Source of the DNA: Patiria miniata
Taxonomy: Eukaryota; Echinodermata; Asteroidea; Valvatida; Asterinidae
Assembly: GCF_015706575.1 (NCBI RefSeq)
Contig: NW_024037065.1
Location: forward strand, 5,766,001 to 5,830,000
Reading direction: 5' to 3'
DNA length: 64,000 nucleotides
Translations under genes and position numbers: made by a program
The notes under the pieces: generated by a model
The model's input: the letters and a program-made list of their open reading frames with translations, nothing else
Told to the model about the DNA's origin: nothing
Databases searched by the model: none
Shown here: positions 43,046-55,911 of the stretch, piece by piece
Layout of the letters: each line of letters starts with the position of its first letter
Numbering within the stretch: position 1 is the stretch's first letter

Positions 43046-45110
43046 GCTCAGAACGCAGCAAAGAGTAACTCGTTAGGCAAGCTAGTTCAACGATTACGGC
43101 AATGATCGCAGTCGTTAAACCCCACCGAATGGTGTCCAACCCACGACAAGCAATCTACTACCGAACCACAGTCCAACTAGCCTCTCAAACCCAGTTCCAC
43201 AACTCCTAGCCCCTTATGTTCTAGCACTAATTAATCAAGACAAAATAGTCAGTCTTAATTTCCCGACTAAATCTTTGTCACCAATTCTCCAAGATAATAG
43301 AAAGTTAATTGAGTCAATAACAAAACCTGTGAGACTCCATCAACTCACCGGTCGCACCTTGTATGTCGATCAGACGTTGTCCCCAAATCTGAATTAATCT
43401 CAGGATTTAGCACGAGTTCTCGCTGAAATGATACGCAATGAGGTCTCGGTTTTACATCACCGTCGCCATCTTGAAACCAACTGGCTAGGCGATGTCAAGC
43501 ACCACTTTATAAGCGCCCCGATTTGGGCAATGCGCGCTGGTGATTGGCTTACGCGCGTTCATGCACTACTGATGCTCAAGTCACGCCACATATTTCATTG
43601 CTGATTGGTCTACGCGCGCCATTAATGTTAATGACCTATGCGCGCATACATAAATCACAGATTAGACTAGTCTGTAGGCACCCTGTTTCGCTACAGTACT
43701 GTGTTCACGTATCGCATTCCGCGAAATTTAGTTTGCGCACGCGCAAAATGGCGGCTGTACGCGCGCGTACACACGTGCCTCATTATCGGATTATGAATAT
43801 TCATTTATCAAAACGCGAAGTTACTCACCAATTAAACTACCCTATATCAGTGACGACATCGCCCCTGGCGGTTTCTATGCACCCCAGTTGGTAAGGAGGC
43901 TTCATCAACATGATAAATATTTTTTTAATTATGAAAATATCAGCTTGCAAAATCGTTTTATGAAAGTTTGAATTTTAGTATGATTTTGCACGAAAATCGA
44001 AGTTTTTTCTGATATCACATCAAATTTTGGTTTTTTTTTAAAATCCGGATTTTTTAGGGAATTCTCACTTCTTAAATGTAGTGAACGAGGGTGTATACTT
44101 CATTGTTTTCCATACGGGAAAGCAGCTAATATTTTTTTTAATCGTCAAAATTCGTCCTTGAATATCGCATTTTCGGCGACATTTTGACTCAAAAACGCAT
44201 GTGACTCGCGATGAGCATCAGGAAATGTACACTGGGAAGTGGCTGAATGAGTACGAAATGCTGAATCTTTCAGGAAATAGAGGATTTTGTGCCTCTATTA
44301 TGTCTTGTGGAAGTCAAGAAACCTCGTATCTGCCATTCTAAACCACGTACAACGACATGTCATGACTTGCATGCAAACCGATACTCGTGGGAAGAAATTT
44401 GACACCGCACGGACCACGCGGTGAAGTCGCCAGGCATCACGGGCACCGTGCAGTCTGCAACAGCGTGCCGGGAGTTGGAGCTCGCGCCCCCACAACACAC
44501 ATCGCTTTTGACTGGTGGTTATACCGTCACCTTGGAGTCGAGTTTTGAGAATGAGAGCTATACGGGTAAAAGGGAATTTGGGTTTGTTCAGTAAAATACG
44601 AAAACTGATTCAATTGCAAGTTGCCTTTGGAAAGTGGAGACTAAGAAGTAGAATTTAACATACAATTCATGTAATTCCAACGGCCATGACGGCAACACTA
44701 CTATTTTTTTTTCTTTTTTATAAATTTAAAGGCCAGAAAAAAAGGGGGGGGGGGCTCAATGAATTAAGTTTTTGTTGTAGAAGTCGTGTCTAGGCCTACA
44801 CTAGGCGTACACGATTTTTACCCACAACTTTACAGACAAAATATACAAATAAATTCATGTTTTAGACCAAGTCGTTTTTCACTGGGGAAAAAAAAGAATA
44901 ATATTGAATTTTTTTAAAGGTTATAAAGAATGGAAAGAGACCAAAGCAAATAATTGTAAGTGGTCATACATGAGGCCCAAAAAATATAGGCTAGGGTTTT
45001 TTTCTCCATGCCAAACTCAAATCTGTCAAATTGTTTTTGATATCTATTATTTATTATGTTGCGTTTTGAAATATTTTAACATTGCTTATTTTTCCTTATA
45101 TGTGTACGTT
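43046..45110. other. non-coding; CpG-rich patch at 43520-43800
   Basis: 43520-43800 is CpG-rich with alternating GCGCGC words and GCGCAAAATGGCGGC (about 43741-43755), similar to promoter words bound by NRF1/YY1-type factors in animals. A short frame near 44920-44957 ends at AATT|GTAAGTGG and could be a tiny exon. No recognised product. Confidence 0.3.
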
Positions 45111-45116
45111 TTTTTT

Positions 45117-45222
45117 TAGCTGTATGGAGATGCTTTGAGTGTCATCCGGGGACTGTCGTTCCTTCTGATGATGATGATGCAGACTTCTACAAGGAATCTA
45201 CAATGCCTGAATCTACAAGATG
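45117..45222 (+). CDS. possible terminal exon, unrecognised
   Basis: After a T-rich TTTTTTTTAG acceptor, one frame reads VWRCFECHPGTVVPSDDDD then ADFYKESTMPESTR and a TGA at 45220-45222. AATAAAG, a possible polyadenylation signal, follows at about 45339. The sequence composition looks coding but I recognise no family, and no confident upstream exon is visible. Confidence 0.3.
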
Positions 45223-45369
45223 ACATGATGAAGGACACTATGAAGAAAAGAACTATGACCAGCCTTTAAAAAATTAATTCAAAAATAACCCTTTTATATA
45301 ATTGAAATATATTTTTAACTTGTTCCTATTGTAATCATAATAAAGACCTTTATAAATTAAAATAAAATG

Positions 45370-46990
45370 TAAATTTTAACAAACATCTTGGGTCTAGCCT
45401 CTTCAAACGCTGGCATTGGAGTTAATTTAAAGATTGTAGTAAGAGTCTAATATTAAATTCCAGTGATTTACTAATAAACAATTGATCTGTTAATTATTTG
45501 CGAATTCTGAGGGTAGGAGATTCATGAACTATGCCCAAAAAGGCAAAATACTCAAACAGGAGAGAGTTTGAAACTGAAAATTGCAATGATGGACAAGGTT
45601 TGGCTTAATGTAAAGAAGGGGAAAATGGCAAATTTTACTTTAAAAATGGTAGCAAATAAAATAAAAAGCTTATAATCTAATAATTACTATTTGTACTTCT
45701 CAATTGGAATGGATTATCTTGTGATTTAAAAGACCCCAGCTGCAATAAACAAGATTCTCACGGAACTGGTTAAGCACTCGTCAATCAGCCTATACTTTTG
45801 CACGCAGGTAAGTTCCCTATACAATTACACGTAAACATGACATGGCAAGCGTGAAATACGCGAACGAGATGAACCTATCTTTCATTGCAAAAAATATTAG
45901 CTCGGTTCTCGCAAAATTGGAAAATTACAATAATTCATGGAGTATTATAATAGCCAAGGGAAAATCGCCAAAAAAATCCGGTTTATGAGAGAGAAAGCAG
46001 AATTCTGGGGCTCGTTTTTGCGCGCGCAAAGTTCATGCGCGTTTTTGCATAGAGACGTCACAAACGCGTGCGTAATGCGTCTTCTCGCGTGGTTTCGGAT
46101 TACAATTATAATAATAAATGTGCGCATGCTCAGACTAAGTTTCCGCGGGTGTCATATTTCATTAACGTACGTGTGTTGTGCGTGTACATGTGTGTGACCC
46201 CACCGCCGCCACTTGCCTAGGGCCTATACGTTACAATACATGCGTGCACCTACAGTACACGCACCCACACAAACATGCCAAACACACGTACGCGACCTAG
46301 CCAAGCTTATCGCCACGATCGCGTCCCCAAATCACCCTTTATATCGCTAAAACCGAGACACAAATAATACCCGACAACTGTCAATCCGTGTATTTATCCA
46401 AAAATATCCAAAAACATCCAGAAACATTTCATTTACCCCGTTTATCCAATGTAAGTTATCACTGCCTCGGTGCCTGCAGTGCTGTGTGAATGACTCCAAA
46501 CAAGATGGCGCGAGAGGGCGCTGTTCTATCGGCGACGCAAAATACCCTACGGCAGTTGTGATAAAAGTCGGAAGGCTTACATCATACATGAAATAGTCGT
46601 TTGCAGCAATTGCATCATCCAATCACTGGCTTCTTTGCAAGGAACTGAAAATAGAAAGCTGGGCGAACAAAATGGTGGTAAATTTATCTGTAGGCAAATG
46701 CATCTCTGACTAGACTCGGAACGTCTGCTCAAACTTTTTGACATGTGAGTTCTGGGAGTAAAAAACGTTATTTTCTGTTAATTAAGCTTTATTTTGATAG
46801 AGATCATGTTTATTTATTAGAAAACATCATTACTTTAGATATAAATGATTGCTGAAAAGAGTTATACGGTGCGAAATTTATTTAAACGCGGGAAGACTTT
46901 GGGGCATGTTGGGACGATTTGTTGACGGTCTACCTGGCGCGCGAAGCGGGCGGTTGCTACGACGCAACCCACATGCTGTGTGGCAATCTC
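45370..46990. other. non-coding; promoter-like words around 46500
   Basis: CAAGATGGCG at 46501-46510 and CpG-rich sequence at 46015-46330 look like promoter material. No open reading frame with recognisable similarity was found. Confidence 0.35.
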
Positions 46991-47099
46991 GTGCATGTCG
47001 TACTTCGTAGTCGCGGCGCATAATCTACAGCAAAATAGTTAGAGCCTTCTTCCTTCTGTAAATTCGCCACAAATCTGCTCTGCAGTACATGACACCACA
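46895..47099 (+). promoter_or_regulatory. CpG-rich putative promoter and 5' leader of the 47.1-kb gene
   Basis: CpG density rises (GGCGCGCGAAGCGGGCGG, GTCGCGGCGCATAA) just before a start codon that is immediately followed by a splice donor. There is no clear TATA box at a fixed distance. The placement fits a TATA-less promoter and short untranslated leader. The assignment rests on position and composition only. Confidence 0.4.
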
Positions 47100-50000
47100 A
47101 TGGGTGAGTACAATTTAGCGACATTTTCTTCAAATATGTCTGTCAATTTGGAAAACAAGCAAAATTTGGCGAGTGGGTGCTGCGGGTGGCACAAAATGTG
47201 TGTTGTTTTTTTATCAATAAATAGACCTATTTTTCTCTCTTTTTTTTATTGGTAATAATAGGCCCTAGTTCAACAACATGGGGGAACCCCTGCCCACTTT
47301 TTTTTTTATAAAATAGCCTAATATGGCCTAGCTCTAAATACTAAAATAGTACAGGCCTACGGTTAATTTTATTCTAAATCTGCATAAAATATTTTGGTTT
47401 CGTTTTCATAACAAATCCATAATTATTTTTTTCTGGTTTATTGTTTAATGGGTTAACCATCCGCAGGGGAACCCCTGCCCAATTTTTTCATTTGGTGTTT
47501 AAGCAGGCCGAGGCATACAGTTCACTTTATTCCAAATCTGCATAAAATATTTTGGTTTTGTTATCAAAACAAAGCCCTACATATTTTATCAAGTTTGTTG
47601 TTAATGGGTTAACCACCCACCCCTGCCCAATTTTAGTTTTTTTTTAATTTTTTTTTAAAGCAGGCCGAGGCCTGCGGTAGACTTTATTCTAAATTTGCAT
47701 AACATTTAAGTTTATTTCCGATTGGTTGAACACATCCTTGCTGGCAACAGTTGATTTCATTTGATTGTTACTAAAGTGTCAAATAATTCGAAAACACAAT
47801 TGTGGTACTTAAGTACAAAATGTTCCATTACTGATTTGTTGTTTTATTCCCTTTCTTTTTATTCAGCGAGTATACCAGAGATCAGTCAAGACCCTATTTG
47901 TGGCACAGAAATGAATTACATAGGGAACTACTGCAGCCAAGCTGAAATCAACATCGATAAACTTAAAAGTATAGACCAGCCTTGCCTTCTGACAAGCTGT
48001 CTTACAAATGGTGCAGCAATTGAATTTCTTGGTCTAATGGATAGAGGGCATACACAAGAAAACATTTACAAATGGATTCAAAAGCTGTTTAAGGACAACA
48101 ATATGTGGACTGATCCTTCAAAGATGACCTTATTCTCAGCTCTGCACGGAATGAAATCTAACTCCAAGAGGCTGAAGAAAAACAGAAGTACATCACAAGT
48201 GCAGAAACTTGAAAACTTCTTGAACAGTTCGTTTCCGCTGCCATCAGCATCACCCAGAACATCCAAAAGAACACCAAACAGCCACAAAAAGAAAACATTT
48301 GTGCACTGAGTGTTGCATTCTTGAAGAAACTGCAGTTAATTAGCAAAAGAGTTGCACGTGCAGAAAACAACAGCAGATGATGCAATCAGGACAATCACAA
48401 GACTCAAGAAAGAACACACAGAGCTTTAACAATCTGTAAGCAGGTATAAGCAGGCAATCAAACGTAAACAAAGCCAACTGACCAAGCTGAAGATGGAAGC
48501 TAAAGAACAGGCAAAACAACAAGCCAAAATTGAAGAACAGATGCTACAGAAGAAAGTCAGCCATCTTCAGGCCCAAGTAAGGAGGCTCCAAAGAAAGAAG
48601 CGCACTGCAGTCCACCGCATCAAAATAAAGCAAAAGTGCTCAAAAGTAAATGATTCATCTCATCTTAAAGAGAGACTAAGTCAAGCTCAAGGGAGAGTTG
48701 CATCAATTGAACTTGAAAATACAAAGTTGATGGAGAAACTGAAACAGCAGGAATCAGAAATAATACCAACTATGCACAATGGGAAAACTTACAAATCAGC
48801 AGTAAGGGAATGTGTATTCTGTGCAAGTCGACAGGTTGCTGCCAAAAATACAACTCTAGTTATCAAGTTCTGTGTCGAAACATTGACTGGCAAGCAACTT
48901 GGTAAGCTACCCGATGAAAGCACTTGCAAGACCATGATACCTGAAATGAGGGAACTTAGTAAATTTCAACTTGGGGAGGAACTTGAGTCATCAGCTGAGA
49001 CAACTGTAAAGTATGATGGTACAACCAAAAAACGCAGACACTTTGCTGAAGTACAAATTTCAACCAAGACTTCGACCTACACTGTTGGGATCGAGGAGAT
49101 GACAGGTGGTGATGCTGATTTTTATGTGGAGACGATCAACACCAGTTGCAATGTACTGGAACATCATGTGGCAAGCAGAAGATCCTTGACAATATTTCCA
49201 ACACTATGACTGACAGGCACATTGTAAATAAAGCTGCCAACAAGAAGCTTGCAGAGCAACGACGTGTTACAACTGATGGTGATACATCCACCTTAAATAA
49301 CTTTTATTGTGGTATGCATCCCTTCGACACTTTTGCCAAATCAGCAGAAAAGCGTGACAAAATGGGAAAAGGAGCACAACTTAGAGGCCAAAACAATGAG
49401 CTTCAAACCTAGAGGATGTAGTGATGCCCATGCATTGATGCAGTCACTCAGCCGGCTTTGCTACAAAGATGGGGCTGGTTTTCCTGCTGAGGTCAAAGCC
49501 CATCTACAGATGTGTGGTGTTCCATCGTTGGGAATCGTTTTCATGTGTATTTCTTAAATGGGGGCGCATGGTGTTTTTTTTAGACCACATATATACTAGA
49601 CTTCATTAATAAGGTTTGGTCGCCCAGCAATGAGTGCTTGAAAGCTGTCAAGAATGACTTCGAAATGGAGCACTGCTTGGTGGAATGCAGAGCCCTTGGC
49701 TTGGTTGGAAAATACTTGACTGGACCATGGATGCGTCTCATTGAGCAAGATTTGGGGATCCTATAACCAAACCAGTACTATAATGAAGCAGTTGAGGCAC
49801 TGACAAAGTTCAGCGAGGATGCACATCAGATTGTGAATGGAACAGCACCTGCTGTGTTCAAAGGTGTGCCAATGAAGAAAGACGAGATCTTCCAGGAGCT
49901 GATTAAAGACTCCAGCTCAGATGCACAAACATGCGAGCCGTTGGAAAGAATGTTTGAATGCATTCTTGAAGATTGTCTAAGGCAGTTAGAAGAACAGCTT

Positions 50001-50611
50001 CCGGGTGGCAAATACAGTAAGCCAACTGAAGAAGTCACGAGGAAAGCGGAGTCTTGTACCGGCAACAACATCAGCGGGGAAAGGGTATTTCGGACAATAT
50101 TAGACTGTCAGCTAAAAATAGCCCCAAATGCCAACATCACCTATAGCGAGTCAAAACTGATGTACTCAAACAATGCAACAAAAGATTGGTTCAGTGAGAA
50201 AGATGACAAATCCACAGAGGAAGCTCTTTTAAGTAGAGCCAGGCAAAAAACAAGGTTTGCTCAACAGTGTGATAGTGTGACAACGCGACATAGAGCAACA
50301 GCGACAGCAGCGTCTGAAGGAAAAACGACAGAAAACTGAAAAGAAAGAGATGAATTCAAGAGAATCACGCGAAGCACTGATTGATGAGCTATCCAAATTT
50401 AACGGCCTGTGGAAATCAGAAGAGCAAATGAATACTGTACTGAAAGATAAAACCAATGGACAGAAGCTGTTTGCTTTGAAAGTGCAACTTAATGTCAGAA
50501 AAAAAGATCTTGCAACAAAAAGCTGCCAGTGATTTGTTTGCATGTTCAGCGAACAGGAAGCCTCATACTGTTGAGCGTTTGAAAGCAAATTTGCTGAAGA
50601 ACGAAATTTGA
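47100..50611 (+). pseudogene. two-exon coiled-coil repeat-family protein, several frameshifts
   Basis: Exon 1 is ATGG (47100-47103) before GTGAGT; exon 2 starts after TTATTCAG at 47867, giving MASIPEISQDP in phase. Exon 2 then covers about 910 codons: N-terminal CLTNGAAIEFLGLMDRGHTQ, a coiled coil (QKKVSHLQAQVRRLQRKK), a middle block with KYDGTTKKRRHFAEVQI and IEEMTGGDADFYVETI, MTDRHIVNKAANKKL and CGMHPFDT, ALGLVGKYLTGPWM, and a C-terminal basic coil ending ERLKANLLKNEI. The order matches, from memory, an uncharacterised high-copy family of amphioxus, echinoderms and cnidarians. Frame changes lie near 48305, 48375, 49195, 49370, 49550 and 50510, plus a TAA near 48427. Function unknown; transposon origin is likely from copy number. 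Confidence 0.72.
47270..47710. repeat. intronic tandem repeat, ~160-185 bp unit, ~2.6 copies
   Basis: The single intron holds recurring blocks: GGGGAACCCCTGCCCA (47281, 47466; shortened at 47620), GCAGGCCGAGG (47501, 47661) and TCTGCATAAAATATTTTGG (47379, 47538). Copies are diverged with indels. Confidence 0.75.
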
Positions 50612-51607
50612 GAAACCCATCAAGTCTTGAAGGGAAGGAGATAAGTCACCTGTGGATACATGAAAAATTTATAGATTGAGCTAGGTCAGCAATTGCAATA
50701 ACGTGTCAAATTTCTCTGCCGGTCCTGGTGTGTATACTGTACATGTACATAATAGGGTACTAGTATTGCACTGTACTGTGCATTATGTGCATATTTTACA
50801 TGCGTATAATCACAGATAAGGTATGCATGGTTCAATACAAAATGCCATCTCGTACATACACTGTACCCTTAAAATCGCCATATCTCCACACTGCAAAGGC
50901 CTATGAAGCTCATCTTTGGCTTATTTTGTAACAAATGGTAAACTCTTTGAAAAGGAGTAAAGAACTGGTGCAAGGAGAAATTTTGGGGAAAAAATATTCT
51001 CCTGCTTAGTGCAGATGTGACAATCAATTCAATTTGACTTTACTGTCCCTGGCGGGAAATTCCACTGGCCTTTTACATTTAAATACATTAATGAAAACTT
51101 ACAGATTTACAAATAATAAATATTCATAAATACCTAAGACAGTTTAACTATTCCTATTGGTCGAGAGCCCGTCACGTGGCTGGTCTTAAACGGATGATAA
51201 AGACATGACTAGCTGGTCTTGAACACTTTTCCATTGTCACAATAAAATGTGGACTTCTAAAATCCACTGCCTCTTACCGTTTTATTGGTTGAACGTTCAC
51301 AATCCTCACGTAGGCATGCGCAACACTACCAGGGAGTCAGAATTGTATAGTTCTAAATTCAAAACGCAACGCCCCAGGTGCGTTCTGCGCGACATCGCGC
51401 TCAACATGCTACGCGTGTCAATCTCCTTAAAAGGGTTGTTTACATCTTACTCGCCAGATGAACACTCCATTATTTTGCTAGAGGGATATTTCAAAAAGCA
51501 TGAAGTGAACTTGTTGAACAAAATGGGGATTTTTTTAACGAAGTATTTTATTTTTCACCAAAAAGGTATTCATGAACGGGAATACATATGTGCTCGGTCG
51601 GTATTTG
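50612..51607. other. no recognised gene
   Basis: Downstream of the 47-50 kb locus. A 127-codon open frame (51247-51630) has no recognised motif and runs into the hairpin at 51608. Otherwise AT-rich. Confidence 0.4.
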
Positions 51608-51712
51608 TCACTCTGTTTAAGACCGCTTAGAGTCTGGGTGCTGATAATTACCCTTGCCTCCGGCTCGGGTAATTATCAGCACCCAGACTCTAAGCGGTCT
51701 TAAACAGAGTGA
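51608..51712. repeat. perfect hairpin, 46-bp arms, 13-base spacer
   Basis: Left arm 51608-51653 (TCACTCTGTTTAAGACCGC... to GATAATTACCC) is exactly complementary to 51667-51712, with TTGCCTCCGGCTC between. A diverged relative lies at 31908-31976. Perfect arms imply a young foldback insertion or gene-conversion upkeep. Confidence 0.93.
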
Positions 51713-52363
51713 TAACCTCCAGAGCACACATTAATTCCCTTAGCATTACACAAAAATCACAAAACATGTACTTCACTAAGAAGAGAGATAAAGAAAGTTA
51801 ATAAAATTCAATACAGATAAAATAAAATCACCTAGGCTCTTTGACTTTCATATCACATGAAAATGAGGGAGTGCCTTTCACGGGCAGTCACAGTAAACAC
51901 CATCCAAACAAAATTGGGGGGGGGGTGCTTTTTCTTTGCTTTTCTATGAAAAGTGATTTTTATTTGCAATGATTTACCTTGACCCACCCACCTACAATTT
52001 CGGGGGGAAAATATCGAAATTTAAAACATATAATTGCCACCTATCAAATTGCAGCCATCAGACAAGTATCACAAGCTTTGTGCACACGGTGTGAAGTAAT
52101 GTCCAGGTATGGATGATTTTTCAAAAATAAAAAATCTTGAGGAAACCTATGTACAGAGATTTGTTGTGAGGGGTGGGGGTGGGCATCGCCATTGGCGTCC
52201 CCTGATCAATTTGTTTTTGGGGCGGGGGGGGGGGAGGGCAAACATTTACCCCTGTCGATCATCACCGTCTATAAATGTTCTACTCAATGCTGGGACAATA
52301 TTGAACTTAAACAGCCTCTGCCATCTTCAGGAGGTACTATGTTAAAATGTTTGTTTTATTTAT
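51713..52363. other. non-coding with G-run repeats
   Basis: Contains G runs near 51917 and 52221, the latter followed by AGGGCAAACATTT. The open frames at 52109-52458 cross these G runs and are not supported. Confidence 0.45.
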
Positions 52364-52738
52364 GGCCAAAAAAAAGTCTACGGTTTCTGGTAAGCGAGCG
52401 CGTCGCCGTAGCCATGCGCGTCGGCAAAATGAAAAAAATGAAAAAAAAATTTTTTTAATGAAAGATGATGTCTCAAAATCGCCAAACTTACTGGTTTGAC
52501 TGGAATCCTGCTGCTGCACATATTTTAACCTGTTTTAGATGGGGTTATGATCGAGAATAAGCTTTATGTGGCCTCTCTTGACTCCCATATACTTGTACTA
52601 AGTTTAGTCGGGCACCATTTGAAGTCATCAGCCGAAATTTGAAGCAAAAAAAAAGGTTTAAAAAAAAAAAAAGACGCGTCGCCGCACCACTTTTTGGGCA
52701 AGCTCCATACCAGAAACCAGAGACTTTGTTTTTTGGCC
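52364..52738. mobile_element. Harbinger-like MITE, copy 1
   Basis: 375-bp element with inverted termini starting GGCCAAAAAAAAGTCTACGG and matching the reversed right end, flanked by TAT on both sides (52361-52363, 52739-52741). Strong similarity to 60385-60751. The 3-bp duplication and GGCC-start termini fit PIF/Harbinger. The interior is non-coding (GCGCGTCGCCGTAGCCATGC and TGATGTCTCAAAA blocks). Confidence 0.87.
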
Positions 52739-53079
52739 TATTGGACCTTTTCAAGAAGCTTCTATCTTCTGAAAAATTAACATGAAGGGCACACCAGTTT
52801 ATCAAAATACATTTTCAGTGTTGTACATGTACATGTATGCCTTTTCATCTTCAAACCTTTACCTTCCTAAAACTCAAGCTGCTCACGATGAATGACAAAT
52901 GCGTGCCTGCACTCTCCAAAAACACGTCAATTTTCGTTTTCTTTTCTGTAAATGTGAGTATTCTGCATTTTTAGACCATAAAAAGCAAAGTGGTTTCTAA
53001 TTGCAAGCTGGGACCAGAGGCATTTTTAAAATGATAAACACAAGCTAATGATATTCAGTTCAACATCTGTTTTATTTTG

Positions 53080-53946
53080 AAACCATCAATTTCTTGGTGT
53101 TCTAGTACAAGATAACCTCAAATGGGTCAAACAGGTTGATGCTATGTGTAAAATATTCAATCGTAGATTGTTTTTCCCACGTCAGTTAAAACCTTGTGGT
53201 GTCCCCATTCCAGATCTGGTTACTGTGTACATTCAATATGTCAGACCTACTCTAGAATATGCGACCCCTGTCTGGCACTCACGTTTATCAAAAAAGCAAG
53301 AGGAATGTCTAGACAAATTACAGCGCAGGGCTTTTCGTATCATTTTGTCTTATGAATATTGTCTCAATAGATCTTACAGTGAAATATGTTCCCAACTCAA
53401 TGTTCCCCCACTTTCCCGCCGCAGAGAACAATTGTGTTCCGTGTTTGGCAAATCACTACTCACTTCCCACAAATTTAGAGACTGGCTGCCCCCGATTAGG
53501 AACAATGGGTTAAGGAACAATGATCATCTCAGCACAATACGCTGTAGGACTAACAGGTACAAATGTAGCTCTATTCCCTACTTAATTGATCTGATTTACA
53601 AAGATATGTGACCTCTTTTTCCTGAGTTGATGAAGGAACTTGTTGTTGGTCACAGTTTCTGGTTAACTGGTTAACTTATTACATGAAGTAAGTTGGGTAT
53701 TCATGAACGTATAGAGCTCACTCAATGACGGCCATCTCTGTGGGGGGACTGCGACTGCGTATTTTACGCAGTCGGATTTGAATGATTTTAAGTTTTATTA
53801 CTTGTGTGTATTTTGTTGTGATTTACCTTTTTATTGTATCTTTTACACGATGTAATTCTTTGTAATTTTAATATGTAACGATTTTTAATGTGTCTAAATT
53901 AAACTGCGATTCGGCCTTATGGCCGTGAGAGTTTAATAAAATACAC

Positions 53947-53977
<31 letters not shown>

Positions 53978-53978
53978 T
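53080..53978 (+). mobile_element. 5'-truncated non-LTR retrotransposon (LINE) with (AAT)n tail
   Basis: The 3' end of a LINE: the end of a reverse-transcriptase ORF, a 3' region of about 360 bases, and a TAATAATAAT simple tail at about 53948-53976. GGCCTTATGGCC near 53915 forms a small palindrome, reminiscent of stem-loop 3' ends recognised by the reverse transcriptase. The CR1/L2/Jockey group is likely; the exact clade is not resolved. The 5' end is missing, as usual for incomplete reverse transcription. Confidence 0.78.
53086..53611 (+). pseudogene. LINE reverse transcriptase, C-terminal end
   Basis: Reads NFLGVLVQDNLKW, VRPTLEYATPVWHSRLSKKQ and CLDKLQRRAFRIILSYEY, the stretch that follows the RT thumb in CR1/L2/Jockey-type ORF2 proteins (R-P-x-L-E-Y-A-x-x-V-W and L-x-x-x-Q-R-R-A). 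It stays open to TGA at 53609-53611, so the fragment is not very old. The catalytic YADD box and endonuclease are absent because the copy is truncated. Confidence 0.85.
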
Positions 53979-54437
53979 TCTCCATGCAAAAGTATGCAGA
54001 TGAAAGCAAGTATTTTTTTTTTACCAGGTAAACATTCGGTGTACATGTACAGTTTGAAATGAAGATCAAGAACTAATAAAACTTAGACATGCAAATCTCC
54101 ACTGAAGAGTCTCTCAAAGTTTTGTCTTTAGTTTGCAATATGGACCACAACTAGAACAAAATACTGACAGGAGCGATGCACAGATGCAAGACAGGCCTAG
54201 AAATTTTTCTTTCTCTGCAAGTACATGGATCAACAAACATGAAGCCCAAAGGATTTACATGTTTTCTACTTAGCCAACTTTCTTTTTCTTTTGAGAATGG
54301 TGGACTTGGTTGGAGCAGCTTTGCAGGTGTGACATATTGGATATATGTCCTTTGCTTCAGGACCTGTCAGCAAATCATTTCCAGATGCGCAGTGACAGCA
54401 GACTGCTGGAAACACTTCAGAAGAATAGTATGTCATC
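53979..54437. other. no recognised gene
   Basis: The plus-strand open frames at 54176-54552 overlap the minus-strand repeat protein in part and carry no family motif. Confidence 0.4.
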
Positions 54438-55113
54438 TCAATTGACTAAACATCGCAAGTTATTTCTCACAAACACCGTCTTCAAAATGTGCTCACCCTC
54501 TGACCCTGATTCATCTGGCACAAAGTCTGCAAGGTCTGACCCACAAGTGTAGTCAACTTGACTCAGGGCAGCATCCAGCTGATCAAGTGATTCCTGTTTT
54601 AGCTTTCGTGCTGCATGCAGGACCCTGGGCTTAATTATCACACTCCTGACAAGAGACTGTTCTCTTCACACGTGCAGACGTTTGTGCGGAAGGATTAAAT
54701 GGAAGTCCATGGGCCGTCTTTTGTCCTTCCTTGAGTGAGGGGCGGTCACGTTCAGTTGTTGGAGTGCCATAGACTTCACTGAACCTCTTGTAGTGGAGTC
54801 TATCAGTGGCCATGATGGGATCAGGTCGGAAATGGAGCTTTTCAAACTCGGCTCCTGACAGTCTTGGGGTTTCATGGAATGCACATCCAGGATCAGAACA
54901 TTTCTTGACGCAGAAACTGTAGTGTCTGACTTGGCAGTGCTTGGCGAAGAAGCTCTTGAGACTATCTGATTTGTTTAAGTCCATCATGGTGGCGCTTTGT
55001 GGTAACTTTCCGTCAATCTGGTGGATGAGGTCATGATGGGCATCCATCTCATCAGTAGTGGCAGGAGTAAACAATTTGAAGGGGACTTCCTTCAAACTCA
55101 ACTGGCGGAACAA
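54438..55113 (-). pseudogene. decayed repeat-family protein with CQEC / YTCG motifs
   Basis: The minus strand reads FKLFTPATTDEMDAHHDLIH, FFAKHCQVRHYSFCVKKC, GCAFHETPRL, then RVKRTVSCQECDN. After a one-frame shift come PRVLHAARKLKQESLDQLD, VDYTCGSDLADF and VFVRNNLRCLVN. Cys-x-x-Cys followed by PRVLY-AARKL and YSCG is a pattern I recall from an uncharacterised multi-copy family in cnidarians, amphioxus and echinoderms. The CxxC pairs may bind zinc. The break is near 54635 and the protein is incomplete at both ends. No function is claimed. Confidence 0.55.
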
Positions 55114-55911
55114 GGATGGTATCTAGCTTGGCCGATCACACCCAACATCCATATTTTCACAGTTTGTTGTGGTAAAACCTTTTTTGACCAAATCAGACTA
55201 CACCCTTTATGATGAAAACATTGCTAATGCCTGCATGTGCAGTCTTTTGGGGGTTACTTGTAGATGCTGAACTGACAAGGACCATCCTGCATAAGGAGGC
55301 AGTTAAAGATATATTTGGCATTTATGATATATATATAAGTGCCAGTTAATAGGAACACTGAAGCACAATAAAAACTTTAACATAACTACATTCAGGTAAC
55401 ACTTCAGTCAATGAATTTTTTTGGCAATGACTAAATTACATTATAGTTTTTGCATCACAAACAGCAGACGATTCAAAGCAAACAGCTTGCTGAAGGTGTA
55501 ATTTGCTAGTCTTAACCCCAACTGTGCAAAATCATATTGCAATTGGAGGATTCAGGACTGTTAGGGAAAGCTATTCATTCCTCAGATAATATTGCAGTGG
55601 CAAATGAAATGTGCACTTTTAAGTTTGTTGTCTATCATTTGTTTATCTTGTTTTCAATCTTTAGTCTCTTTGAAAACAATATATATAAATAATAATTCAG
55701 TGGTTCCCAATGATACTCTCCTCAATGAGGTTAATAATAGAGATCAGTTTGCATTTGGTTTGTTTTTAATTTTAGGGGATCTTCAATCAGGCATGTTTGA
55801 CATTGGTAATGGTTTGTTAGATTTAAAGTTGGTTTTAATTTATATGTACTTTTTTAAAAGTTCTTTCATACATTTTTAATGTTTTTCTTTTGATTTTTGA
55901 AATCATCCTAG
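55114..55911. other. no recognised gene
   Basis: AT-rich; the 95-codon frame at 55592-55879 is hydrophobic but unsupported. TATATATATAAG near 55328 is a simple repeat. Confidence 0.35.
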
